A stretch of DNA of 64,000 nt from Brienomyrus brachyistius (lineage: Eukaryota; Chordata; Actinopteri; Osteoglossiformes; Mormyridae), in assembly GCF_023856365.1 (NCBI RefSeq), contig NC_064535.1:12482363-12546362 (forward strand), read 5' to 3'. Under the pieces are notes generated by a model. The model saw nothing but the letters and a program-made list of their open reading frames with translations. It was not told where the DNA came from and ran no database searches. The position numbers and the translations under genes are program-made. This document shows, in pieces, positions 23,801-38,186 of this stretch (positions are counted from its first letter, which is position 1; every line of letters starts with the position of its first letter).

Positions 23801-26800
23801 CGCCATCAGGAACTAACTCAACAGAAACCCAGAGCTGCTTCCGTTCCCAGGCAGGGGTCGCACAGCTATACTGGTTCTCAAGATAACCTTAGATCATGCA
23901 GTGTGCCCCCTGCAAAGGAGGGGGGGTTGGGGTCAGATACAAAGGGACAAATTTAGCCACTGCTGGCTGTTCCTGTAAGGGAGTCTTAATGCGCAGAGGG
24001 GACCCGCTGAGCCTAAAAGTCAGTGGCCTGTGGGCAGAAAAAAAAATAAGTAGATGGATTGGTGTATATATGAACAGGTTTAGCTCTAGGATGCTGCTTG
24101 ATGCTTAATCGTCTAGTTTTCCTGATGCGAATGCGACGGGTCATAACTTTGGGTCCCCAATGATGAAAATTGAGCGTGTTGGGGGGGTCCTCATAATAAA
24201 ATTTGTCGAATGGAGGGGGGGGGGTCCCTGATAGAATATGCCGAGCAGGGTCAAAGAGGAGCAGGAAAGGATGGGACAAATCAAAATTTTCTTGATAAAT
24301 ACAGGACATTGCGCTTTATTTTTCAGTTCGGGATGATGCTGTTATATAAGGGCCAGGTAGAAATGGTCCGGTGGGATACTGCTTGGGAAGCCCCTCGTGT
24401 ACGTGACCTGATGCAGTGCTCTGCCTGAGTCATGGGGTCCAGCCCTCCTATACAGCCAGACGTGAGCTCAGGTCTGTGTGGAGTTCAGAAAAGGTTCTGA
24501 GCCAAGACGGCATATTCACTTGGGGGAGGGTAGCTGCCGCACAGCACGTAGACCTGAAGTGCTGCAGGATATCCTCCCTCTGGCCTTTTGGAATTAATTG
24601 TGTCATATTATTATTATTACTAGAATTATCTGTGCTGTGTTTTTATTTTTTATTTTTGTCCACGGCCACAGGAAGATGGGGAGCTGGTCATCGAAGGCTT
24701 GCTCAGTATCTCCTGGGGCCTGAGGAGGCCAATCCGGCTACAGATGCAGGACGACAACGAACGTTTCCAGCATTCCAGCGTGGGGATAGGCGGGTGGGTG
24801 GCCCTCCGGACAGACCACGCCTACAGCTGCTTTTCTCGTCAGCAGGGGCTGATGAGCACCTGCTGGGAGGAGAGCTGGGGTGGGGCACGACTTTGTGAAA
24901 ATGGTGTACAGGCACCTGAATGGTGATATAGTGGAAATATTGTTGCCTTTGATATCATCGTCACTCTCAAGGAGCTCACTGGGGGACTTTTAGGGGCCAC
25001 TAAGCTTAGGGTCCCTGCCCCTATTGGCTCTGAGGTAGTGAACATGCACCTTGGCAACATAAACACTGCTGAAATGCCTGAGAACCCAACCTCCCGCACG
25101 CATGCCCAAGGGAGGTGCCTGCTTTACGGCTCTAGCCTTTCTTGGCTTCTTTAAACGGTAGCTGTTGGGCTTCCCAGTCATTCAGGAAGCCAGGTGCCCA
25201 TTCTTCTGGTCACTTCCTGCTTAGCACAGAAGTGCCTGATTAGAACCAAGCAGTCATGTGTCAGAGCCCCAGCCCAGTGTGTGTGTGCTCTGGTCTAACC
25301 AGGGATTAACTGTGCTGGAACAGGAACAGTGGTTATACAGTTGGCAGCAGTATCCCCTACAGTGGTGCCAAAACATATTTTTAAATTTTTATTTATTCTA
25401 TTATGAATTATTCTAGAATTTCCCTCTGGGATCAATAAAGTTAATCTTATTACATAGTAGGAGTTGTATGATGGTATATAGTTACAAATCTGCGTGGCAT
25501 ATTGTGACACTTTTGATAGCACCACAGGTGTGAAAGTGGTGTTTCTTTTACGAATATAAGTGCCTTGGCTGAAATTGATACAAAAATGCAGCGTATTGTT
25601 TTGTTTGGTTAGCAGATGGCAGTAACTGGATCTGCTAAAGCCAGAGGAAGCCTCATGGTGTGTTGGGAGAGATGTTTCAATGACCTACAGCCCTCTGTGT
25701 AGGAGTCTCATTACAGCCTCTTACTGGTTCTGTTTAAACTGGATCATAATGTGGTTCTGTAACAGTTACAGCAATATTTTTCAGTGTTGCATGTGTGTCT
25801 GGATAACTGGTGCAAATGCAGTTACACTAGTGTCTAAAATTGTGGAAACACCTAGCATAGCAAAACGAAGTGTTTCCACAATTTTGGCCACTTTCTCTCA
25901 GTCTATTTTTTCTCTCTCTCTAATAGAGAGGACGAGGCAAAAACCAGCTCTCAAAAGCAGACCTCCCTGGAATCAAACAACAATGAAAGTACGTATGGGT
26001 CTGGCCACACGTGCTGGGTATCAGCAGTGAGGAATGTTTGATTGGATGTGCAGAGGCTGAATTTTGGTGTTCATTTGTCTGGAAGCTGGAGATGTAGAAG
26101 TGTAATGTAGCAGATTAGCCTCTGTCTTCATCTTGGTCCTCCTTGAGCATTTCCCAGGAACAGGTAATCTCTCAAAGGCTTACTGGTACTGCTGTCAACA
26201 TGGCCTGATCCTCTGCTCTTAACACATGGACAGCTGGAGCACCTCATGTGCTTATTCTGACACCTTGATCCTTGCCTCTGTTACCTGGCAAAATTCTGAT
26301 GGCAGCAGATTGTAGAAATCATCACAGTAATTATTTAATGTTATAGTGCAGTGTTTCCCAATCCAGTCCTCAGGGCCTTGCAGACAGTCCCATGTTTTTG
26401 CTCCAAGAGCTGGGACGGAGCAAAAATGTGGGCTATCTGGTAGGGAACTGGAAGGGAGCAAAAATGTGGACCGGCTGTGGGACCCTGTGGACTCGATTGA
26501 GTAACACTGTCATAGTGTAAAGGTTGCTTAGGGTAGTTAATGAATTTCACTGAATTAAGAGCTTATGTAAAGGTTGCAACCAAGTTCACCATCTGGGTTT
26601 TGGGGATGTGACCTAATGGTTTGAAAACCTTAAGCAATACCCACTAAACCCAGCTTGCATTTACATGGCCCATTATAGCTAAACACTGACTTTGAATACC
26701 TGCTATACCAAAGCAACATGCACCAGGCCCGCTAACTTGTCAGGCTATTCCTAGTGTAATCTGTGTATGTGCTACAGGCTCTGATGCGTCTGTCAGTGAG

Positions 26801-28926
26801 GACGAGACCCCCCAGCTGATGAGGACAAGGAGTGATGCCAGCTTCATGGGCATCCAGCGGAGGTCCAGGCGCCACAGCCAAGGCGAGATGCAGAGAATGA
26901 AGAAGCATCGCTTCTCCATTAATGGGCATTTCTACAACCACAAGGTGAGGAGAATCAGGATATCCAGAGGTAGATGTTTAGCAGCCTAGAATTGGGACGC
27001 CCTTGAGGGGACGAGTCGGCAGTCTAGAATCGGGACACCCTTGAGGGGACGAGTCGGCAGTCTAGAATCGGGACACCCTTGAGGGGACGAGTCGGCAGCC
27101 TAGAATCGGGACGTTGTTTGAATTTGGCCTCTTCCTTAAAGCAGCACGGTGCCCCCTCACCTGCTTTTCTTAAAAACAGCTTTCGTGGGCTGAGGGGTCC
27201 TTATGGGCGCACAGGGCACATAGCACATGTTAGAAGACTTGGACAGGAAATGACCCCTCTGATTGGACGAGGAGCAGATGGTGTATTGGACAATGCTCCC
27301 CAGCTTGAGCTTCAGTCGTCACCTTCCTGTCCTCTGTCCTGACACCTCACCTAACTGGGACGTCATGTAAGCAGATGGCCCCTCAGGATGAAGGCCCTTA
27401 GAGTGCTTAACGCGAGCGTGACCCAGGTGAAAAAACAAAGCTCTAGGTAAGGTGGTGTAAATACCGCTTGGCATGAGCACTAGCCATTTGGCGGAGGTAG
27501 GGCGGCTGATCTGTAGGCAGATTTTTCGATTTCACTCTTAGTGTGCTTATCTGCTTCTACTCATGCCATCTTTATACTGTGTTTGTTTTCTTTTACCCAT
27601 GTTACTGCACCATGTGACATGGCCCCCGTACCTGGGCTTCTCAGACATCCGTCTTCATTCCTACTTATGGGTCGGTGACCAACGTCCGGGTCAAGAGCAC
27701 CATGACCACAGAGCAAGTGCTCCGCCTGCTTCTCAACAAGTTCCGCGTGAGTCAGTCCTCCGTGTGGGCTGTGGGTATGTCCTCCTTACTTTTCAATGCC
27801 TGTGAAATCCTTTCAAGGTTGTTTACCTCTAACATTTATGCCGGCAGGTTGAAAATAAATTGGAAGAGTTCGTCTTGTACATGGTGCATGAATCTGGGGG
27901 TAGGTGCTTTCCCTGCTTTCTGTTTAGATGCCAACGATGAGTGTTCGCCTTTTTCTGGAAAGCGAAACCTTAGTTTCTGGCTCGCTGAGTAGTGATTCAG
28001 AGGATTTTCGTCTTTGATCCCTAAGCACGTCTAATCTCTGATTTGAGTGTGTGCATGTGCTGCCTGTATGATTTTGCATATGCTTGCATGAAGGCCAATT
28101 TTCCCTGGACATTTCAGAGAAAACAAAACTCAGAGACACTGATTACCCCCTGATCTCCCGCCTGCTGCACGGCCCATGTGAGAAAATAGCCAAGATGTTC
28201 TTAATGGAAGCTGACCTGGGAGAAGAGGTCACTTATGATGTAAGATCAGCATTCTACCTCTCTTTTCTAGCTAATTTACTTGAAGCCACTTGCTCATACT
28301 TCCTGCCTAAAAGATGAATAATATGGTTCCAAATTGTAAAGGTCAGATCTAAATATAGCGCTTCATTGGTCACTTTCCTGTTTTCTGAGCCTTTGTGACA
28401 ATGGGCTCTTGGCAGTTGTGCTTTCATTCATGCCGAATTTCACGCACGATTGTTGTTGTTGTTCTCTTACTGGAAGTTGCTACACTGTCACTGACTCGTG
28501 ATCGTGGCATATCACAGTGTTGGTGATAACGTTCCTCCAGGTTGCACAGTACATCAAGTTTGAGATGCCTATGCTGGACAGCTTCGTGGAGAAGTTGAAG
28601 GAGGAAGAGGACCGAGAAATTTCAAAGCTGACCAGAAAGTAAGATGGATCACCATGACCATCATCCATCATTTGTTATAATTGTCCCATGAAGATGATCT
28701 TTACCAGGCTGCTGTCACAGGGTACTCAACATTTCTGGCCTACAAATTTGGGCAGGACACATGGGAAGGCATCCAGTGGAGTGGGCTTATCTTGTTCCTG
28801 TTTGTGCTGGGCTTAGATTCCGACCTCTGACCCTAAATGGCTTCTCCCCTTGACAGATACAGTGCCCTAAAGTCCATGATCCTCCAGCAGATAGAAGATA
28901 TCGCAGAATCTTCTCAGCATTGCTGA
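17822..28926 (+). CDS. rassf4: Ras association domain family member 4 (RASSF4), 10 coding exons
   Basis: Cytoplasmic Ras effector/scaffold. It binds Ras-type GTPases through the RA domain and Hippo-type kinases through the SARAH helix (family knowledge). Coding exons: 17822-17877, 17968-18043, 24672-24793, 25927-25988, 26778-26944, 27645-27746, 27848-27899, 28118-28239, 28541-28638 and 28857-28926, total 927 bases (308 residues), phases consistent throughout. Diagnostic stretches: [47 protein letters not shown], then the RA domain from about residue 162 ([16 protein letters not shown]), [15 protein letters not shown], and the SARAH region from about 254 ([20 protein letters not shown]). The exon 3 donor (GG|GTGGGT) was chosen by phase; exons 3-4 encode the least conserved linker. 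Intron 2 (6.6 kb) hosts depp1, a SINE and a LINE fragment. AATAAA at 29499 or 30188 may end the transcript. Confidence 0.94.
18110..18888. mobile_element. Non-autonomous element, about 780 bp, in rassf4 intron 2
   Basis: The ends are inverted copies. The left starts AGGCCACTTAAAAAAAAATT and continues TTCTCGTCC; the right, in reverse, reads AAGGCCACTTTTAAAAAAAA and then GGGTTCTCGTCC. Inside both ends lies a C-rich CCCGCC..CCCGACCC block in the same, not inverted, orientation. There is no open frame of note and no clear target duplication. Confidence 0.6.
19798..20690 (-). mobile_element. LINE 3' fragment (L2/Rex-like non-LTR retrotransposon)
   Basis: Minus-strand reading gives reverse transcriptase motif C as [14 protein letters not shown] (20409-20669), then [17 protein letters not shown]. 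Further on is the C-terminal region [20 protein letters not shown] through [18 protein letters not shown] (19821-20159). The two pieces are in different frames, so the copy is frameshifted, and it is truncated at its 5' end. It ends in GGATAAGCGGAAGATAATGG followed by ATGG repeats, a typical simple-repeat LINE tail. Family placement is from memory of fish LINEs. Confidence 0.85.
20409..20669 (-). pseudogene. Reverse transcriptase fragment (FADD motif)
   Basis: 86 open residues containing the catalytic FADD box, where the two aspartates of the polymerase active site are intact. Upstream palm and finger motifs are missing, and downstream sequence is in another frame. It is part of the truncated LINE and is not a host gene. 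Confidence 0.8.
21336..21673 (-). mobile_element. tRNA-headed SINE, minus orientation
   Basis: 338 bp flanked by a perfect 12-bp duplication TAGCTGTGACAT (21324-21335 and 21674-21685). Reverse reading begins GGGGGGCATGGTGGTGCAGT and holds a pol III A-box-like TGGTGCAGTGG and a B-box GGTTCGAGTCT. It ends GGATAAGCGGTTTGG plus ATGG repeats. It sits in rassf4 intron 2. Confidence 0.88.
22586..22954 (-). CDS. depp1: DEPP1-like protein, intronless, antisense in rassf4 intron 2
   Basis: In mammals DEPP1 is a FOXO/progesterone/hypoxia-responsive protein linked to autophagy and oxidative stress. Recognised from [20 protein letters not shown] (human starts MRSRLLLSVAHLPTIRET), [16 protein letters not shown] (human LDDYVRSISRLAQPT) and DPLDWLF, the three short blocks shared with human DEPP1. 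Length is 122 residues, against about 212 in human. The stop comes soon after [13 protein letters not shown], so the mammalian C-terminal half is absent. The nested antisense position inside RASSF4 is the same as in human (from memory), which supports orthology. The start was taken at the methionine matching the human N-terminus; an in-frame ATG nine codons upstream (22981) is less similar. GC content is clearly higher than the surrounding intron. Confidence 0.82.
   Translation of the reverse strand: MKPRRLLLAVEPLPTISETQEDAPTQGPCHAQPAQSMEDYVDSIKELARPSFGPLRVPRSQRPRLFTKAPARPAPRAYRARGTSCEAALRMSQQRDCARDPLDWLFAQMQRDDSGPAALCLL
23363..23386. repeat. (CT)n microsatellite
   Basis: About twelve CT units, located upstream of depp1 in its direction of transcription. 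Confidence 0.9.
25832..25891. mobile_element. Tc1-type inverted-repeat hairpin
   Basis: Arms AAAATTGTGGAAACACC and GTGTTTCCACAATTTT are separated by about 17 bases. Terminal repeats with this core are common in fish Tc1 elements, so this is a miniature or solo-end relic. It ends 36 bases before rassf4 exon 4. Confidence 0.7.
26349..26510. mobile_element. hAT-like MITE with 8-bp duplication
   Basis: 162 bp in rassf4 intron 4. The left end is CAGTGTTTCCCAATCCAGTC and the right end, in reverse, CAGTGTTACTCAATCGAGTC. The flanks TTATAGTG and TCATAGTG form an 8-bp target duplication with one mismatch. It shares GGAGCAAAAATGT with the element at 15089. Confidence 0.8.
26981..27113. repeat. 38-bp minisatellite, about 3.5 copies
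   Basis: The unit CTAGAATCGGGACACCCTTG is followed by AGGGGACGAGTCGGCAGT. It starts about 37 bases after rassf4 exon 5. Confidence 0.92.
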
Positions 28927-30699
28927 GAAGCAGGGTAATGGCCTTTCCTAACCCTTATCCAGCATTTATCCCTGTCATTATCACAACTGATAATTCATCT
29001 CCAGGGACAAGCAGAGCCATTGATCAAAACCAGTAATCTGCTTACAGTTCAGGGAAGACAAAATACATAGAGAAGCAAACCATGCTGCACACTGAAGTTC
29101 TCCCCACGAATTTTAAAACAGAAAACTCTGATGATAGCATGTGACTCGTGTGAGGTCCACTTGTTTAACGGGGTACCTGACAGTCGCATCTTCTTTTCAG
29201 ATCTCGCAGGACTGGAGCTGGAGCCTGCTGGCTTGCGTACGTTTGACACAGCAATTGCTGACAGGCTGCCGGACAACGAGCATCTTTGTTTTGTCTCAGA
29301 TTTATTTAGATGACAGATTTCCAAGCTGGGAAATGAGTTTCAAATAGAAAGGGAGGGTTACTTAAATTTATAGATATTTATAGATGGTTCAGACACATCG
29401 TTAGTTTGTGAGAGGTTTTGCAATTTTATGCAAACACTAAAAGTCATGTATATGTCCATATTTTTCACCAATTATGTAAACATCACCTGGCTAAAGAAAA
29501 TAAACTCTGTGTGTCTTTGTACGCGTATAATAAGTTGTCCATCTTGGGTTGTTCAGGCTATCTGCTCCTGTCTACACTCCCTATACCAGCCATCTCTCGT
29601 CTGCCAGCTTCAGAACTTGCTGTCTCATGCCTTCATCATCTCCATACTCCACACTCTCACTCCAGCCCTTGGACATGTAGGATTGCAGTCAAATGGCACC
29701 CTGCTCCCCCAGTTCAGCGAAATTTATTCCGTACCTTACTGAAGACCTTTACTTTGTATGGCTGATAGAATTTGGACCTGAGAGGGAAATAGAGTAGCTT
29801 TGGACTAGATGGTATGCTCCCTGCTGCTGAGCACTCCGCTGTACAGTATGTAGAGTATACATTGACTAGACCAGGGGCTCCCAAGGTGGGGGTGGTGAGA
29901 CACTGATGGAGAGGTGTCAAATTTACAAAATATTTTCAAAACATGAAAAAATATTCCATTATAATGATAACTGTACCCAAAGGGTTGCCCCCACCCCCCC
30001 AGAGTTGGCAAAATGGAAGCTGTAAGGCCCTGGCACTGTTATTTTGGGGGTCCTGGGCTGAAAGGTTTAGGAACCCATGAACTAGACAATATACTTATCA
30101 TGCCAAATGTTAGTATGTAAATATGTAAATGTGGCATCGTGAGTTTTAGGGAGATATTTCTTCCTGGATGTACATTGATAGGCTGACAATAAAGATCTTT
30201 TGAATCACGAAATGCTTACTGTCTACTCTCTGTCTGCGGATCGACAGTGTAGGTGATGATTCAGAGATGATAGCCACTGTCTATCTGATGGCATCTCCCA
30301 GTTGATGTCACAGCAACTCCTGGCCTTGTGTGCTGTAACACCCCCAGAAGGCACAACCCTGTTTTTGTTCCCTGTACATCCACTCTGACCCCCACCTCTC
30401 TGTACACTTATTGTCTGCCCACTGACCCACATCACCAGTTCCCATGACTTCTCCCACAGTTGCTTTGTGTTGAAAGTAAGCTCAACTCACATCATCTATT
30501 GTTAAACAAAGGTCAGAGTACAAATACATGGAAACTTCTTTCCCACATGCCTGCTGGTGAGTGGCTGTGGCTATTGGCTGTCAATGCACTGCTTGCCAGG
30601 CAGCTGGCTAAGGAGGTGGAAAGGCAGCATTTAGGACTGTGCTATTTTCAGTTCAGCCAATTCCAAAGGTGGCAGTGTCACCTTTGCAATGCTTTATAA
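28927..30699. other. rassf4 3' flank
   Basis: No exon recognised. It holds candidate poly(A) hexamers AATAAA at 29499-29504 and 30188-30193 for rassf4. Short open frames here have no domain. Confidence 0.5.
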
Positions 30700-30877
30700 C
30701 AGGGATGTCAAACTCCAGTCATGGGGGACCGGAGTCCTGTGTAACTTTGTTCAGCTCAAGAGCTGTGTGGTAATTAGCACAAGGAGGTTCAAGGAGTTGA
30801 ATCAGGTGTGTTAAATGAGGGGAAACCCAAAAATGAGCAGGGCTCCGGCCCCCCAGGACTGTAGTTTGAGACCCGTG
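30700..30877. mobile_element. hAT-like MITE with 8-bp duplication
   Basis: 178 bp. The left end is CAGGGATGTCAAACTCCAGT and the right end, in reverse, CACGGGTCTCAAACTACAGT. The flanks CTTTATAA and CTTTAGAA form an 8-bp duplication with one mismatch. Arms containing GGGGACCGGAG and CTCCGGCCCCC pair, giving a hairpin. Confidence 0.85.
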
Positions 30878-30885
30878 CTTTAGAA

Positions 30886-32315
30886 TAATCTTCCCTGCAT
30901 TGGCATTTATTCTGCTCTTTATTGTGGTTCTGGCTCCATCTGGTGCTGCCACCTTCATATTGGTTCATCTGTGTCTAATACAGTTTGGAGCTGTAATTAC
31001 ATTAACCATATACTTTGCATATAGTTAGTTTCTTGGTACCAATTCATAATTAAATCCTGTATGAATTAAATATTAAACATTCTTAAGCCCCTGATAAATG
31101 TAACTTTTATAGCCCTGCAAATACTTTCACTTTTCAATGCCAAACTTTCCTCTGTTCCGGTGGGTTGTCTTTAAAATGTAATCATCTCCGTTTGTCACTC
31201 ACTGCTCCCTCTTGTGATGTTTCAGACAAAAAACAGCACCATGCAAACTTCATGTTTTGTCTTAATCGAAACAATGAATTATGGTTTAATAAACACCATA
31301 CCATGGTTGAATGAGTTTCCTGCTCTATAAACGTCTTGCGTAGCTTGCAGTAGTTCTTTGATGGTCCCTAATTCGGTAGTGCTAGTTGAGACACTTACTG
31401 CGATAGTCGATGTTGGTTTGTTTAACTCAGTATATTCATAGAAAGACGTTAAAATGACAGTGAAATCATCCCCTTTAAAGTAGTGGATGATGTCATGATT
31501 TCAAATACTGTGGTAGGCAGTATCTCAGCCCGCCGGTAAGGCGAGGGAAACGGATTTTCCCAGTGCCTGGGAATATCCGTTCCTCCTGCTTAAATTAGAA
31601 AACATGTTGCTCGAGAAAGTATGTTCCTCCCGCCTTACTAACTGTAGAAGAATGACCGGTGACTGCAAATCATTCAGATTACATCTGTATAAACTTTTGT
31701 TATCAGTACTGGGGTCCAGAGTTGCTGCATATCTGCTTTAGGAGCGAAAACTAAATATCCTGGTGTATTAACTTCACTACATCGGGTATACCCAAGCTGC
31801 GAACTTTAACCAGAAATCTTGCGCAGATACATGGAGACTGAACTCTCTCGCTAGAGTAGGAAAACAATACTTTTTCTTTCTTAATTCCGCTGCTCATTCG
31901 CGATTTTGCATTAACTTTACATACCAAAAACACCACCACCACCTAGTGGAGAACCTGACCTTTAAGATTACAACACCTGGATTTTAGTTAATAATGTTTC
32001 CCTCTAATATTTGGGCAAAGAAGTATTGAGAGATGGCTTATAAAGATATTCAGGTACATATCTACATGTGCCTAAACTAGTATTATCAGTACTGAGGTCC
32101 GGAGTTACTGTGTGTCTATTGTAGCAGGAGGAAACATTTTTTCTAGTCTTAAGGTAATGATATTTCCCCTTGGATGGTGTAAAAAATGTTTGGGACAAAC
32201 TAATAGCAACTAAAAGATACGTGTAATCAACTCGCAATGCTTACTCCGGTGTATAACATTGCGTTCTATATATTGCACGGTTAGTTTTAGTAAAAATATT
32301 GCTTATTCTAATAAC
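30886..32315. other. Intergenic between rassf4 and paox
   Basis: AT-rich, with no gene. Two imperfect direct copies starting TTATCAGTACTG, each continuing GGGTCCAGAG or AGGTCCGGAG, lie at about 31701-31745 and 32078-32127. They are probably remnants of one dispersed repeat. Confidence 0.5.
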
Positions 32316-32625
32316 CAGGGATGCACATAACTGGTACGAGAGTATAATTCACCTTTAAAAACGATACGTGCGACAATCGATTGTTGCTCAAATGTGTACC
32401 TATTTTATGTGCATATGCATTGATATGGCAATAAATTATCGTGCATTTTAAACTTTATGTGATAATTCATACTTCATTTGGGGTATAAATGGTTAAATGT
32501 ACGGTAATTTCTTGTCATGACAGCGCAAATGCACATGAAATACATTTGCGCTGTCACAACCATCGATTTCCCGTACCGCTTTTGAAGGTGAATGCGTACT
32601 TACCAAACAGTTAGGTGCATCTCTG
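32316..32625. mobile_element. hAT-like MITE, 310 bp
   Basis: Imperfect inverted ends of about 70 bp: CAGGGATGCACATAACTGGT on the left and, in reverse, CAGAGATGCACCTAACTGTT on the right. Both continue to an ATTCACCTT..AAA block and ATCGATNGTTG. The flanks CTAATAAC and CTTATAAC form an 8-bp duplication with one mismatch. Confidence 0.82.
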
Positions 32626-32757
32626 CTTATAACATCCATACCGCGCTTCTTAAACGTGGCTTTTAAGATCAGCCTTGCTATACAGCGCTACCCCAGGCCT
32701 GATCTGAAATTACACGGTTGCCTTCAAGGCTTCAGGATCTCACGTAACATTATTACT

Positions 32758-32765
32758 GTCACGTG
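32758..32765 (+). promoter_or_regulatory. GTCACGTG E-box upstream of paox
   Basis: GTCACGTG is a full USF/TFE3/MITF-type E-box, about 155 bases before the paox ATG. Function is inferred from the motif only. Confidence 0.4.
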
Positions 32766-32918
32766 GTGCCGCCTCTCTCAGAAAGAGGAACTTCAGTTAA
32801 GTGCTTCGTTTCTGGGCTGAAGATCCACCCGAGAGGAAATATACCCATAAAATCGTGATGATTCAGCTGACATCTCGGGATTACGGAGTGCCAAAGTCTG
32901 CCTGAGGTGACAGCTGCT

Positions 32919-37463
<4,545 letters not shown>

Positions 37464-38186
37464 GGGAATAAATTTGGCTGAACATTGTTTTAGGACATGA
37501 TTAAATGTTAAATAATTGTTATGAAGGAATGAAAGAATGTGTCAGTGTGGTTTGATTTTTGGTTAAGTCGGCCCTGTTAATATTTACACCTTTCCTCTGT
37601 TTGGTCTCAGATTCACAAATCTTATACATAAAATGTTAGATATCAAGTTAGTTACAAATTTTTACAGTATATTCAACTGATCATACCTTGCACACTAATC
37701 TACAAAAATAAAAATGCATTTTAAAACCTGTGCAGATCTCAATTTTTAGGGTGAATACTGTATGTGACATACACAGCATTGCATATTGTTTTTCTTTATG
37801 TTCATTCTTTAACTCTTGTGATTGTGCATGTCTTCCCTTAAATTGTTTTCATTGCCGTTGTTAATGAGTACATGTGAAGGAATTATAAATGAGGGGTGAA
37901 TATATTTGCAACATTCATAGGAGCTGCATGACTTAGAATTTATCATGGAAAAATAAAAAGCATTGGAAATATATATTGACTGCGCAAAAGTAAGGGCTTT
38001 GGAAAGAGCATCGATGGACAGGACATCATAAAAGACTCCCGTATTATGATGCAGCTGGAAAACCGCGACCATAGGAACCCGTTTTGCATAGGAACCAGTC
38101 ATCGGGTATTAGTTTCTAACCGGACTGTGCCTTGTGACACCCAACGAAGGGCAGGATAGAATGTCACGTGGGAAGGGAAGTTAAAG
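37464..38186. other. paox-mtg1 intergenic interval
   Basis: About 720 bp containing the paox 3' end and the mtg1 promoter. AATAAA is at 37467-37472. No other gene seen. Confidence 0.5.
38163..38170 (+). promoter_or_regulatory. GTCACGTG E-box next to the mtg1 start
   Basis: GTCACGTG ends 16 bases before the mtg1 ATG, so it lies in the 5' untranslated region or core promoter. Same octamer as upstream of paox. A functional role is inferred only. Confidence 0.4.
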
